From Phenylobacterium sp. RIFCSPHIGHO2_01_FULL_69_31 (GTDB lineage: Bacteria > Pseudomonadota > Alphaproteobacteria > Caulobacterales > Caulobacteraceae), in assembly GCF_001824475.1 (NCBI RefSeq), contig NZ_MHXN01000003.1, positions 230,798 to 294,797 on the forward strand: a stretch of DNA of 64,000 nt, in the 5' to 3' direction. Below are positions 44,390 to 53,096 of the stretch, piece by piece. Position 1 is the first letter of the stretch. Each line of letters begins with the position of its first letter. A program made the translations under genes and the position numbers. The notes beneath the pieces are model-generated. The model saw only the letters and a list, made by a program, of their open reading frames with translations. It made no database searches and was not told the DNA's origin.

Positions 44390-46180
44390 TCAGTGGTTGT
44401 GTCGCGGCGTCTTCGCCGCGACGCCACGATACTTGACGGCCATCTCCAGCACCGCGCCGTCGGCAAGCTGGCCGGTCTTCTCGCGATAGAGCTCCTCCCA
44501 CGGGGTGTGGCTCTCCGGGACCGGCGGCGGCCCCTCGGCCTTGCGCCGTTCGATCTCGCCCTCGTCCACCAGCGCATCGCACCGCCCGGCGTTCAGGTCG
44601 ATGCGGATCGTATCGCCCGTGCGCAGCCAGGCCAGGCCCCCGCCCGCCGCGCTCTCCGGCGAGGCGTTCAGGATCGACGGGCTGTCCGACGTCCCCGACT
44701 GGCGGCCATCGCCCAGGGTCGGCAGGCTGGAGATCCCCCGCTGGATCAGGGCGTCCGGCGGCTGCATGTTCACCACCTCGGCCGAACCCGGCCAACCCAG
44801 CGGCCCGGAGCCCCGGATCACCAGGATCGAGCGCTCGTCGATGGCCAGCGCCGGATCGTTGATGCGGTGGTGGTAGTCGTCTGAGCCGTCGAACACGACC
44901 GCGCGGGCCTCGAACACCCCTTCCCGCCCCGGCTCGGACAGGTAGCGGGCGCGGAACTCCTCGGAGATCACCGAGGTCTTCATGATCGCGAAGTCGAACA
45001 GGTTGCCCTTCAGCACCACGAAGCCGGCGCGCTCGCGAAGCGGCTGGTCGTAGGGCAGGATCACGTCCCGGTCGGTCGAGACGCGGCCCGCCACGTTCTC
45101 GGCGAGCGTGCGGCCGGTGACGGTCAGGCAGCCGCCCTCGATCTGTCCCGCCGCCAGGAGCTCGCTCAGCACGGCCGGCACGCCGCCGGCGCGGTGGAAG
45201 CGCTCGCCCAGGTACTTGCCGGCCGGCTGCATGTTGACCAGCAGGGGGATGTCCAGGCCGTGGACGCTCCAGTCGTCGGGCGCCAGCTCGACGCCCGCAT
45301 GGCGGGCCATGGCCACGATGTGCGGCTGGGCGTTCGAGGAGCCGCCGATGGCGCTGACGGTCTTGATGGCGTTGAGGAAGGCGGCGCGGTCCAGGATCTT
45401 CGACGGGCGCAGGTCCTCGTAGGCCATCTCCACGATCCGCCGCCCGGTCTCGTAGGCCATCTGGCCACGCTCGCGGTAGGGCGCCGGGATCGCCGCGCAG
45501 CCCGGCAGGGACAGCCCCAACGCTTCGGCCACGGCGTTCATGGTCGAGGCCGTGCCCATGGTGTTGCAGTGGCCGGCGGACGGCGCCGAGGCGGTGGCGC
45601 GGGCCAGGAACTCCGCCTCGTCGATCTCGCCGGCGGCCAGCTTGCGGCGGCTGCGCCAGATCACCGTGCCGGAGCCGACCAGCTCGCCCTCGTGCCAGCC
45701 GTCCAGCATCGGCCCGCCCGACAGCACGATGGCCGGGATATCGACGGTGGAGGCGGCCATGATCCCGCTGGGCGTGGTCTTGTCGCAGCCGGTGGTCAGC
45801 ACCACCGCGTCGATCGGATAGCCGTAGAGCGTCTCGACCAGCCCCAGATAGGCCAGGTTGCGGTCCAGCGCCGCGGTGGGGCGGCGGCAGTTCTCGAAGA
45901 TGGGGTGGACCGGGAATTCCATCGGGATCCCGCCGGCGTCCCGGATGCCGTCGCGCACCCGCTTCGCCAGCTCCACGTGGATGCGGTTGCAGGGGGAAAG
46001 GTCGCTGCCCGTCTGGGCGATGCCGATGATCGGCCGGCCATCCTGCAGCTCGGCCGGGGTCACGCCGTAGTTCATGAACCGTTCCAGGTAGAGGGCGGTC
46101 ATGTCGGAGCGGGCGGGATCGGCGAACCAGTCCCGGGAGCGGAAGGGGCGGGCCGGGGTGCGGTCAGGCATGTCGGACAT
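44390..46180 (-). CDS. xylD: D-xylonate dehydratase
   Basis: A 596-residue IlvD/Edd-family Fe-S dehydratase. Cluster cysteines are visible in GSDLSPCNRIHVE, VVLTTGCDKTTPSG and SAGHCNTMGTAST; VVLKGNLFDFAIMKTSVIS and DGRQSGTSDSPSILN line the active site. It converts D-xylonate to 2-keto-3-deoxy-D-xylonate, the XylX substrate. It is the last gene of the xylXABCD operon and overlaps xylC by 17 bases. Its stop lies nine bases from the convergent IF-1-like stop. Confidence 0.96.
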   Translation of the reverse strand: MSDMPDRTPARPFRSRDWFADPARSDMTALYLERFMNYGVTPAELQDGRPIIGIAQTGSDLSPCNRIHVELAKRVRDGIRDAGGIPMEFPVHPIFENCRRPTAALDRNLAYLGLVETLYGYPIDAVVLTTGCDKTTPSGIMAASTVDIPAIVLSGGPMLDGWHEGELVGSGTVIWRSRRKLAAGEIDEAEFLARATASAPSAGHCNTMGTASTMNAVAEALGLSLPGCAAIPAPYRERGQMAYETGRRIVEMAYEDLRPSKILDRAAFLNAIKTVSAIGGSSNAQPHIVAMARHAGVELAPDDWSVHGLDIPLLVNMQPAGKYLGERFHRAGGVPAVLSELLAAGQIEGGCLTVTGRTLAENVAGRVSTDRDVILPYDQPLRERAGFVVLKGNLFDFAIMKTSVISEEFRARYLSEPGREGVFEARAVVFDGSDDYHHRINDPALAIDERSILVIRGSGPLGWPGSAEVVNMQPPDALIQRGISSLPTLGDGRQSGTSDSPSILNASPESAAGGGLAWLRTGDTIRIDLNAGRCDALVDEGEIERRKAEGPPPVPESHTPWEELYREKTGQLADGAVLEMAVKYRGVAAKTPRHNH

Positions 46181-47039
46181 CGTGCTGCGGCAGGCCCGGC
46201 GTGTCGACGTCGAACCGGAACAGGCCGCCCGCCAGGGGCTGGGCCTCGCGCTCGGCGGGCGACAGGCCCTTCCAGGCGGTGGTGGCGTAGACGGTCTTCA
46301 GGTCCGGGCCGCCGAAAGCGATCTTAGTGACGTTGGCCACGGGCAGGCGGACGAAGCCGATCTGTTCGCCCTTCGGCGAATAGCGGCGAGCGCCCCAGCC
46401 GGCGAAGAGGCCGGTCCAGACGCAGCCCTCGGCGTCCACGGCAGGGCCGTCGGGATAGCCGGCGCCCTCCTCGATCTGGGCGAAGACCCGCTTGTTCGAA
46501 AGGCCGCCGTCCGGGGCCAGGTCGAAGGCGTAGAGCACCCGCTTCAGGGTGTCGGTGTGGTAGAGCGTGCGGCCGTCGGGACTGACCGCTGGGCCGTTGG
46601 TGATGCAGTAGCCGTCGTCCATGCGGCGCAGGCCGCGGTCGTCCAGGCGATAGAGCGCGCCCGTCAGGTCCGTCTCGCCGTCGTGCATGGAGCCGAACCA
46701 GAGGCGGCCACGGGCGTCCACGAAGCCGTCGTTCAGGCGATTGCCCAGGCTCGCATCCTCCACCGTGGCCATCAGGTCGAACCGGCCGCTGGCCGGGTCG
46801 AACCGGTGCAGGCCGGTCTTCAGCCCCGCGATCCACCCGCTACCCTGAAGCGGCGCGATGAAACCGGGCTGCGCCGGCGCCTGCCAGCTGAACGCCGCCC
46901 CGCTCTCGGGCTCGTAGCGGTGGATGCGCAGGCCCTTGATGTCGACGAACCAGACCGCCTTGTCGGCAGCGCGCCAGACCGGCCCCTCGCCCAGCTCGCA
47001 GGCGGACCGCAGGACGCAGACGGGCGCGGCGGCGCTCAT
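46164..47039 (-). CDS. xylC: Xylonolactonase (SMP-30/gluconolactonase family)
   Basis: A 291-residue beta-propeller lactonase. The metal-binding residues are in ELGEGPVWRAADKAVWFVDI, GNRLNDGFVDARGRLWFGSM, CITNGPAVSPDGRTLYHTDT and YPDGPAVDAEGCVW. It hydrolyses D-xylono-lactone to xylonate. It overlaps xylB by four bases (ATGA) and xylD by 17. The start 47039 (MSAAAPVCVL) fits the family. Confidence 0.94.
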   Translation of the reverse strand: MSAAAPVCVLRSACELGEGPVWRAADKAVWFVDIKGLRIHRYEPESGAAFSWQAPAQPGFIAPLQGSGWIAGLKTGLHRFDPASGRFDLMATVEDASLGNRLNDGFVDARGRLWFGSMHDGETDLTGALYRLDDRGLRRMDDGYCITNGPAVSPDGRTLYHTDTLKRVLYAFDLAPDGGLSNKRVFAQIEEGAGYPDGPAVDAEGCVWTGLFAGWGARRYSPKGEQIGFVRLPVANVTKIAFGGPDLKTVYATTAWKGLSPAEREAQPLAGGLFRFDVDTPGLPQHDVRHA

Positions 47040-47812
47040 CGCCAGCCCGCGTCGATCCAGTACTCGTGGCCGGTGCAGAACCGCGCGTCGTCCGAGGCCA
47101 GGAACAGCACCAGGGCCGCCACGTCGCGGGGCTCGATCCGGCCCTTCAGGCACTGCTGAGCGACGATCTCGGCCTCGCCTTCGGGCGTGTACCACTTGAG
47201 CTGCCGCGGCGTGCGCACATTGCCGGGTGCGATGCAGGTGACGCGGATCCCGAACGGTCCCAGCTCGCGGGCCAGGGCCCGGGTCATGCCCTCGATCCCC
47301 GCCTTGGCGGTCTCGTAGAGGACGAGGTCCGGCAGGCCGAGATGCCAGGAGATGGAGCCGAAGTTGATGATCGCCCCGCCGCCGGCGGCCTTCATCCCCT
47401 CCACCACCGCCTGGGCGCAGAAGACCATGTGGCGCAGGTTCACGGCGATCCGGTCGTCGAAATAGGCCGGCGTCACCTCGGCCAGGGTGTGGCGGTCGTC
47501 GTTGCCGGCGTTGTTGACCAGCACGTCCACCGGCCCGATCGCGCGGAAGAACGCCGCGATGGCGTCGGCGTCCCGCAGGTCCACCGCGTGGAACCTGGGC
47601 GCGACCTTGGCCTCGCCGAGGCTCGCGACAAGCGCCTTCGATTCCGCCTCCAGGACGTCGACGAAGTGCACCTCGGCGCCCTGACCTGCGAAGGCCTCGA
47701 CCAGCCCGGCCCCGATGCCGGAGCCGCCGCCGGTGACGACCACCCGCTTGCCCTCCAGGCTGGGATAGAGCGCGCCCCGCGGTCGGGCGTCTGCCTTCAC
47801 CGTCACGCCCAT
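47036..47812 (-). CDS. xylB: D-xylose 1-dehydrogenase (SDR)
   Basis: A 258-residue short-chain dehydrogenase. The cofactor loop is VVTGGGSGIGAGL, followed by VNNAGNDDRHTLAEVTPAY, NFGSISWHLG, the catalytic YETAK, and FLASDDARFCTGHEYWIDAG. Long stretches match my recollection of Caulobacter crescentus XylB closely. It oxidises D-xylose with NAD+ to xylonolactone, the first step of the Weimberg route. It overlaps xylA by ten bases. Confidence 0.96.
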   Translation of the reverse strand: MGVTVKADARPRGALYPSLEGKRVVVTGGGSGIGAGLVEAFAGQGAEVHFVDVLEAESKALVASLGEAKVAPRFHAVDLRDADAIAAFFRAIGPVDVLVNNAGNDDRHTLAEVTPAYFDDRIAVNLRHMVFCAQAVVEGMKAAGGGAIINFGSISWHLGLPDLVLYETAKAGIEGMTRALARELGPFGIRVTCIAPGNVRTPRQLKWYTPEGEAEIVAQQCLKGRIEPRDVAALVLFLASDDARFCTGHEYWIDAGWR

Positions 47813-49239
47813 GAGTAGGCCGTCTTGGTCTGGGTGTAGAACTCGACCGCCGAGAAGCCCTGTTCCCGGGCGCCGTAGCTGGACTTCTTCGAACCGCCGA
47901 ACGGGACGTGATAGTCGACGCCGGCGGTGGGCAGGTTGACCATCACCATCCCCGCCCGCACCCGCCGCTGGAAGTCGCGGGCGTATTTCAGCGAGGTGGT
48001 CACAATTCCGGCCGACAGGCCGAAGTCGCCGCCGTTGGCCACGGCCAGGGCCTCGTCGTAGTCCTTCACCCGGACGGTGCTGGCGACCGGGCCGAACACC
48101 TCCTCGTTGTTGATCCGCATCCTGGGATCGGTGTCGGCGATCAGGGTGGGCTGGACATACCAGCCGGGGGTGTCGAGCTTCAGCCGCCCGCCGCCGGTGA
48201 CGATGCGGCCCCCCTCGGACGTGGCGATGTCCATGTAGCGGTAGCTGGTCTCCATCTGGGCCTCGCTGACCGCGGGGCCCATCTGGGTCTGGGGATCCAG
48301 CGCATCGCCGACCCGCAAGGCCGCCACCTTCTCGGCCAAGGCGGCGACGAAGCGGTCATGGATGGCGTCGGTGACGATGATCCGGCTGGAGGCCGTGCAG
48401 CGCTGGCCGGTGGCGAAGAACGAGCCGTCCAGGGCCGCCATCACCGCCCGGTCCAGGTCGGCGTCGTCCAGGATCACCAGCGGGTTCTTGCCGCCCATCT
48501 CCAGCTGCACCCGGGCCTGGCGCTTCACCGCGGCCTCGGCGACCGTGGCGCCCACGCCCTGCGAGCCGGTGAACGAGACGCCGTCCACGCCCGGATGGTC
48601 GACCAGCTTTGCGCCCATGGCCCCGGGCCCGAAGATCATGTTGAAGACGCCCTTCGGCGCGCCGCACTCCCAGATGATCTCGGCCAGGGCGGCGGCGGTG
48701 GCCGGCGTCGGCCCCGCGGGCTTCAGCACCACGGTGTTGCCGAACGCCAGGGCCGGCGCGCTCTTCCAGGCGGGGATGGCGATGGGGAAGTTCCACGGCG
48801 TGATCAGCCCGAACACGCCGACCGCCTGGCGGTAGGTCTGGATCTCCACGCCCGGGCGCACCGAGTCCAGGTTCTGGCCGTGGCGGCGGAGCGCCTCGCC
48901 GGCGAAGTACTTGAAGATCCGTCCCGCCCGGACCGTCTCGCCGATGCCCTCGGGCAGGGTCTTGCCCTCCTCCCGCGAGAGCAGCCGGCCCAGCTCCTCG
49001 CGCCGGGCCAGGATGGTGTCGCCCACCTTGTCCAGCAGGTCCGAGCGCACCTCGGGCGAAGCTTCCGACCAGGCCGGGAACGCGGCCTGCGCCGCGTCGA
49101 CGGCTGCGTTCACCTCGGCCTCGCCGCCGCGAGGAACATGGGCCACCACGTCGGCTGTGTTGGAGGGGTTGGTGCTGTCCTCGGCCGCCGCCGCGCGCAC
49201 GCGCTCGCCGCCGATGTACTGGGGTAAGGTCTCGGTCAT
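47803..49239 (-). CDS. xylA: 2-oxoglutarate semialdehyde dehydrogenase
   Basis: A 478-residue aldehyde dehydrogenase. FGLITPWNFPIAIPAWKSAP binds cofactor, the catalytic Glu is in LEMGGKNPLV and the catalytic Cys in TGQRCTASSR; NNEEVFGPVAS is conserved. In the Weimberg pathway it oxidises the XylX product to 2-oxoglutarate. Note that this xylA is the Caulobacter operon name, not xylose isomerase. It overlaps the xylX stop (ATGA) and the xylB start. Confidence 0.95.
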   Translation of the reverse strand: MTETLPQYIGGERVRAAAAEDSTNPSNTADVVAHVPRGGEAEVNAAVDAAQAAFPAWSEASPEVRSDLLDKVGDTILARREELGRLLSREEGKTLPEGIGETVRAGRIFKYFAGEALRRHGQNLDSVRPGVEIQTYRQAVGVFGLITPWNFPIAIPAWKSAPALAFGNTVVLKPAGPTPATAAALAEIIWECGAPKGVFNMIFGPGAMGAKLVDHPGVDGVSFTGSQGVGATVAEAAVKRQARVQLEMGGKNPLVILDDADLDRAVMAALDGSFFATGQRCTASSRIIVTDAIHDRFVAALAEKVAALRVGDALDPQTQMGPAVSEAQMETSYRYMDIATSEGGRIVTGGGRLKLDTPGWYVQPTLIADTDPRMRINNEEVFGPVASTVRVKDYDEALAVANGGDFGLSAGIVTTSLKYARDFQRRVRAGMVMVNLPTAGVDYHVPFGGSKKSSYGAREQGFSAVEFYTQTKTAYSWA

Positions 49240-50381
49240 TGCGCAGCCTGGGGCAGGAGGAGGCCGCGTCCGGCCAGGTTTCGCATCAGGTCGCCGACGC
49301 CGAAGCTCCACGGCGCGGCGGCTTTCGAGGTCGTCACCTCGTTCTCAAGGGTCCCGAGGCGGGGGCTGGAGACCCGCACCACGTCGCCGACCTTGTGGGT
49401 GAACCCTTGGCCCGCCACGTCGCGGTCCTGGGTCGGGGCGAACAGCGTGCCCAGGAACAGGGCGAAGCCGTCGGGGTACTGGTGCTCGGACAGCGCCTGG
49501 CGGACCAGCTCCAGCGGATCGCGGCTGATCTGGTCCATCGAGCTCACGCCCTCGAGCCGGTAGTTGTCGCGGCCCTCGATCACCAGGTCGACCCGGGCGC
49601 GCCGCACGTCGTCGAGGGTGAAGCCCTCGTCGAAGAGCCGGATGAAGGGGCCCAGGGCGCACGAGGCGTTGTTGTCCTTGGCCTTGCCCAGCAGCAGCGC
49701 CGAACGGCCCTCGAAGTCGCGCAAGTTAACGTCGTTGCCCAGGGTGGCGCCCACCGCCCGGCCGGCGCGGTCGCACACCAGCACCACCTCCGGCTCGGGA
49801 TTGTTCCAGGCCGAGTCCGAGCGGATGCCGACCTGGGCGCCGTGGCCCACCGCCGACAGCACGGGCGCCTTGGTGAAGATCTCCGCGTCCGGTCCGATGG
49901 CCACTTCCAGGTACTGCGACCAAAGCCCGTCGGCGATCAGGGCGGCCTTCAGCTTCGCCGCCTCGGGCGAGCCGGGCGTGACCGAGCGGATGTCGGCGCC
50001 GACCCGATCGCGCAGGTCCGCCCGAATGGCCTCGGCGCGCGCCGCATCGCCCCGGGCCCGCTCCTCGATCACCCGCTCGACCGCCGAGACCGCGAAGGTC
50101 ACGCCGGCCGCCTTCACGCATTGCAGGTCGACCGGCGCCAGCAGCGGCTGGGCCGCGAAGTCGAAGGCGTCGATGGGACCCAGGTCCCGCCCGGGCGCCG
50201 TGGCGGCGTCGGAGTTCAAGAGGTCGGACACGGTTGGGGCCGCCCCCGAGACGTCGAACAGGCGCCCGTCCCGGCCCACGACCGGCGTCGGACCGGCCGG
50301 GGTCTCGATACGGCCCACGAGCGTCGCGGCCTGCCAATCCTCGGGCAAGAAGGCCGTCGGCCGCGATGCGGCGTCGCCCAT
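49236..50381 (-). CDS. xylX: 2-keto-3-deoxy-D-xylonate dehydratase (FAH-fold)
   Basis: A 381-residue protein. The C-terminal fumarylacetoacetate-hydrolase-like domain has WNNPEPEVVLVCDRAGRAVG, LGNDVNLRDFEGRSALLLGK and AKDNNASCALGPFI. XylX turns 2-keto-3-deoxyxylonate into 2-oxoglutarate semialdehyde. It is first in xylXABCD; GGAGG precedes the ATG by seven bases. Both a XylR-type operator and a GGTCAGACC site lie within 35 bases of its start. Confidence 0.94.
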   Translation of the reverse strand: MGDAASRPTAFLPEDWQAATLVGRIETPAGPTPVVGRDGRLFDVSGAAPTVSDLLNSDAATAPGRDLGPIDAFDFAAQPLLAPVDLQCVKAAGVTFAVSAVERVIEERARGDAARAEAIRADLRDRVGADIRSVTPGSPEAAKLKAALIADGLWSQYLEVAIGPDAEIFTKAPVLSAVGHGAQVGIRSDSAWNNPEPEVVLVCDRAGRAVGATLGNDVNLRDFEGRSALLLGKAKDNNASCALGPFIRLFDEGFTLDDVRRARVDLVIEGRDNYRLEGVSSMDQISRDPLELVRQALSEHQYPDGFALFLGTLFAPTQDRDVAGQGFTHKVGDVVRVSSPRLGTLENEVTTSKAAAPWSFGVGDLMRNLAGRGLLLPQAAQ

Positions 50382-50391
50382 GGTCAGACCT
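50381..50391. promoter_or_regulatory. GGTCAGACC (GntR-type) site at the xylX start
   Basis: TGGTCAGACCT matches the core of the palindrome between GH67 and manD. It overlaps the spacer between the xylX Shine-Dalgarno and its start codon, so it lies in the leader of the operon. Part of the match is shared with the GGAGG ribosome site, so coincidence is possible. Confidence 0.45.
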
Positions 50392-50400
50392 CCCTATTTT

Positions 50401-50414
50401 TGGTAGCGCTATCA
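50401..50414. promoter_or_regulatory. XylR-type operator at the xylX promoter
   Basis: TGGTAGCGCTATCA differs by one base from the perfect palindrome at 43783. It is 20 bases upstream of xylX. On the minus strand a TTGACA hexamer (50430-50435) lies 15 bases beyond it, placing the operator over the -10 region. It may also act on the divergent SGNH hydrolase gene. Confidence 0.8.
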
Positions 50415-50493
50415 ATCCAAGGGCCGGCCTGTCAAGGTGAGCCTTCGCAGACGGCCGTCCAAGAGCCGCCATACCGAGGAGAGGAAGAACGCC

Positions 50494-51744
50494 ATGCGCC
50501 CGTCGTCACGCTTTTCGAACCTGCGCCGCCTGGCCTCGGCCGGCCTGCTCATGCTGGCCCTGGGCGCGCCGGCGCAGGCGCGAGAGCCGGCCTGGGTCGG
50601 CGCCTGGGCCTCGTCGCAGCAGGTCCCGGAGCCGCGCAACACCCTGCCCGACGCCGCGCTCACCGACGCCACCGTGCGCCAGATCGTGCGCGTGACCGCC
50701 GGCGGGCCGCAGATCCGCATCCGGCTGTCCAACGCCTTCGGGACCGCGCCGCTGCGCTTCTCGGCGGTCCACGTAGCGCGCCCCCGGGCGCCGGGCTCCG
50801 CCGCCATCGACGCGGCCAGCGGCCGGCGGGTCACCTTCGACGGCCGCGCGGAGATCACCGTGCCGGCGGGCGCCGAGTATCTGTCGGACCCGGTGGACTT
50901 CGCCGTCCGGGCGCTGGACAGCGTCGCGGTCAGCTTCCACCTCCCCGCCGCCCCGGCGGTCCAGACCGGCCACCCGGGCTCGCGCACCACCACCTTCCAC
51001 CTCCACGGCCAGCGGGTGGCGGACGCCGACCTGCCCGGGGCCGAGAAGGTCGTGCGCTGGTATCAACTCGCCGGGATCGACGTTCCGGCCGCGCCGCGCA
51101 GCGCCGCCATCGTCGCGTTCGGCGACTCCATCACCGACGGCTACGGCGTGGGCCCCGACCGCAACGAGCGCTGGCCGGACGTGCTGGCCGAGCGGCTGCA
51201 GCAGGTTCCGTCGCTGCGGCGGCTATCGGTCCTCAACCACGGCATCGGCGGCAACCGCCTGCTGCTGGACGGCCTCGGCCCCAACGCCCTGGCGCGGTTC
51301 GAGCGCGACGTCCTGGCCCAGACCGGGGTGCGCTACGTGATCGTCCTGGAGGGGGTCAACGACCTGGGCACCGCCGCCCAGGCCGGGGCGATGTCACCTG
51401 AGGCGCACGCCCGGCTCGTCGCGGACATGATCGGGGTCTACCGCCAAATGGTCGCCCGCGCCCGGGCCCGCGGGATCAAGGCGATCGGGGCCACCATCCT
51501 GCCCTTCGCGGGGTCGTTCTATAAGCCCGACGCCGCGCACGAGGCCGACCGCCAGGCCTTGAACGCCTGGATCCGCGCGCCGGGGAACTTCGACGCGGTG
51601 ATCGATTTCGACGCGGTGATGCGCGATCCGGCCCAACCCGATCGGATGCGGGCCGACCTGGATTCGGGCGACCACCTGCACCCGTCGATGGCGGGCTACC
51701 GCGCGATGGCGGAGGCGGTTCCCCTGTCGCTGTTCAAGCCCTGA
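50494..51744 (+). CDS. Secreted SGNH/GDSL hydrolase, candidate xylan side-chain esterase
   Basis: A 416-residue protein with signal peptide (LASAGLLMLALGAPAQA). A beta-rich N-terminal part (about 30-200) precedes the SGNH domain: block I VAFGDSITDGYG (nucleophile Ser), block II GIGGNRLL, block III LEGVNDLG, block V SGDHLHPSMAGY. Many related proteins deacetylate polysaccharides. Being divergent from xylX across a shared XylR-type operator suggests acetyl-xylan esterase activity (inference). ATG 50494 follows GAGGAAG; a longer start at 50437 is in frame. Confidence 0.88.
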   Translation: MRPSSRFSNLRRLASAGLLMLALGAPAQAREPAWVGAWASSQQVPEPRNTLPDAALTDATVRQIVRVTAGGPQIRIRLSNAFGTAPLRFSAVHVARPRAPGSAAIDAASGRRVTFDGRAEITVPAGAEYLSDPVDFAVRALDSVAVSFHLPAAPAVQTGHPGSRTTTFHLHGQRVADADLPGAEKVVRWYQLAGIDVPAAPRSAAIVAFGDSITDGYGVGPDRNERWPDVLAERLQQVPSLRRLSVLNHGIGGNRLLLDGLGPNALARFERDVLAQTGVRYVIVLEGVNDLGTAAQAGAMSPEAHARLVADMIGVYRQMVARARARGIKAIGATILPFAGSFYKPDAAHEADRQALNAWIRAPGNFDAVIDFDAVMRDPAQPDRMRADLDSGDHLHPSMAGYRAMAEAVPLSLFKP

Positions 51745-51753
51745 GGCCGCAAG

Positions 51754-52806
51754 TCACGCCGCCGGCGGGCCGTCCGACTGCCGGCGGATCAGGGTGAAAT
51801 CCTGCAGCGCATGCGGGTGCTGCGCCGTCTCGCCGGCGCGGCGACTGCGGATCTCGTCGGCCAGCAGGGTCACGGCCTGACGCGACATGTCGGCGATGGG
51901 CTGGCGGATGGTGGTCAGCTCCGGCCACACCGTGGTGGCAAGCGCGCTGTCATCGAACCCCACCACGGTCAGGTCGCGCGGCACGTCCAGGCCGCGCCGG
52001 TGGGCCACGGCGATGGCCGCCGCCGCCATGTCGTCGTTGCTGGCGAAAATGGCGCTCACAGCCGGCCGGACCGCCATCAGGGTCTCCGCGGCCTCGAACC
52101 CGGAGCGGTAGGTGAAATAGCCCTGCGCCAGCAGCTCGTCCGGCGCGGCTAGGCCCGCCTCGTCCAGTGCGGCCAGATGGCCCTCCAGGCGCTGGCGGCT
52201 GGCGGTCTGGTTGGGATGGCCCTTGATGAAGCCGATCCGGCGGTGGCCCAGCGCGATCAGGTGCCGGGTCATGGCCTGGGCCGCGGCGAAGTCGTCGATG
52301 CGCACGGCGGAGACGTCGGCCGGGGGCTGGCCCGTCGCCACGGCCACCGCCGGCACGTTCGCCTCGGCCAGCGCCCGGGTCACGGCGGCGTTGTCGCACA
52401 GCGGCGGCGGCAGGATGATCCCGTCCACGCCCGAGGCCACCAGGCGGGTGGCGGCCAGCTCGGCCCGCTCGTCGTCGCACTTCTCGACGATCAGCTGGAT
52501 ATTGCCACGGCTGCACTGGTCCAGGCTGCCGACCAGGAACTCGCTCAGATAGGCCGCGCTGGGGTTCGAATAGAGCAGCCCGATCCGGACCAGGTCGGCG
52601 CCCGCCAGGCTGCGCGCGGCGGGGTTGGGGGCGTAGTTCAGCTCGCGGATCGCCGCGTTCACCGCCTCGCGCGTGGAGTCGCGGACGTTCTTCTCGCCGT
52701 TGATCACGCGCGACACCGTCATCGGCGACACGCCTGCGAAACGGGCGACGTCGTGGATCGTCAGGGACCCCCTCTGTCGACGCGCCGGCTTTGGCTCCAA
52801 ACCCAT
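51754..52806 (-). CDS. xylR: LacI-family regulator XylR
   Basis: A 350-residue repressor. The LacI helix-turn-helix and hinge are LTIHDVARFAGVSPMTVSRV, VRDSTREAVNAAIRELNYAP and NPAARSLAG. The periplasmic-binding-like domain carries IGLLYSNPSAAYLSEFL, IGFIKGHPNQTASRQRLEG and IFASNDDMAAAA. It closely resembles the Caulobacter xylose repressor. It lies between the xylX/esterase pair and the TonB receptor and probably binds the TAGCGCTA sites, releasing them when xylose is present. Confidence 0.92.
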   Translation of the reverse strand: MGLEPKPARRQRGSLTIHDVARFAGVSPMTVSRVINGEKNVRDSTREAVNAAIRELNYAPNPAARSLAGADLVRIGLLYSNPSAAYLSEFLVGSLDQCSRGNIQLIVEKCDDERAELAATRLVASGVDGIILPPPLCDNAAVTRALAEANVPAVAVATGQPPADVSAVRIDDFAAAQAMTRHLIALGHRRIGFIKGHPNQTASRQRLEGHLAALDEAGLAAPDELLAQGYFTYRSGFEAAETLMAVRPAVSAIFASNDDMAAAAIAVAHRRGLDVPRDLTVVGFDDSALATTVWPELTTIRQPIADMSRQAVTLLADEIRSRRAGETAQHPHALQDFTLIRRQSDGPPAA

Positions 52807-52889
52807 TCTCCCAACTACGCCCTAGCTCTCGCCCAACCGCCGCCGCTTCTCAAGCCCGCGTCCTGCCGGATGCAACGCCCAATGCGGAT

Positions 52890-52900
52890 TGGTCTGACCT
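52890..52900. promoter_or_regulatory. GntR-type site A upstream of the large TonB receptor
   Basis: TGGTCTGACCT contains GGTCTGACC, the reverse complement of the core at 61526. It lies between xylR and the receptor. Confidence 0.55.
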
Positions 52901-52912
52901 ACAATAGCGCAC

Positions 52913-52923
52913 CGGTCAGACCG
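52913..52923. promoter_or_regulatory. GntR-type site B upstream of the large TonB receptor
   Basis: CGGTCAGACCG is palindromic apart from its central base. Its centre is 23 bases from that of site A, about two helical turns. A TTGACA hexamer (52926-52931) follows three bases later, so occupancy would cover the receptor promoter. Confidence 0.6.
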
Positions 52924-52960
52924 TATTGACAGCAAAGAACTGACCTAGTACCAGTCTCAA

Positions 52961-52974
52961 TGTGACCGCTATCA
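52961..52974. promoter_or_regulatory. Partial XylR-type site upstream of the large TonB receptor
   Basis: TGTGACCGCTATCA matches TGATAGCGCTATCA at 11 of 14 positions, with an intact right half. It is downstream of the TTGACA hexamer, where a repressor would block the receptor promoter. Confidence 0.5.
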
Positions 52975-53096
52975 TTCTACAGTAGTGCAGCGGCCCGAGG
53001 ACAGTCTTGGATACGGCACGGTCAAAGACCGGTCGACGCGCTTGCGCGTGAAGAACAACAAGTGTGTGCGCAGCACGCACCATGGGGACGGGAATT

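Noticed and set aside
44379..44390. Palindrome AGTCGGCCGACT across the infA-like/xylD stops as operator or terminator
   Set aside because: A loopless 12-base palindrome overlapping two stop codons. It is easily produced by chance and has no supporting context.
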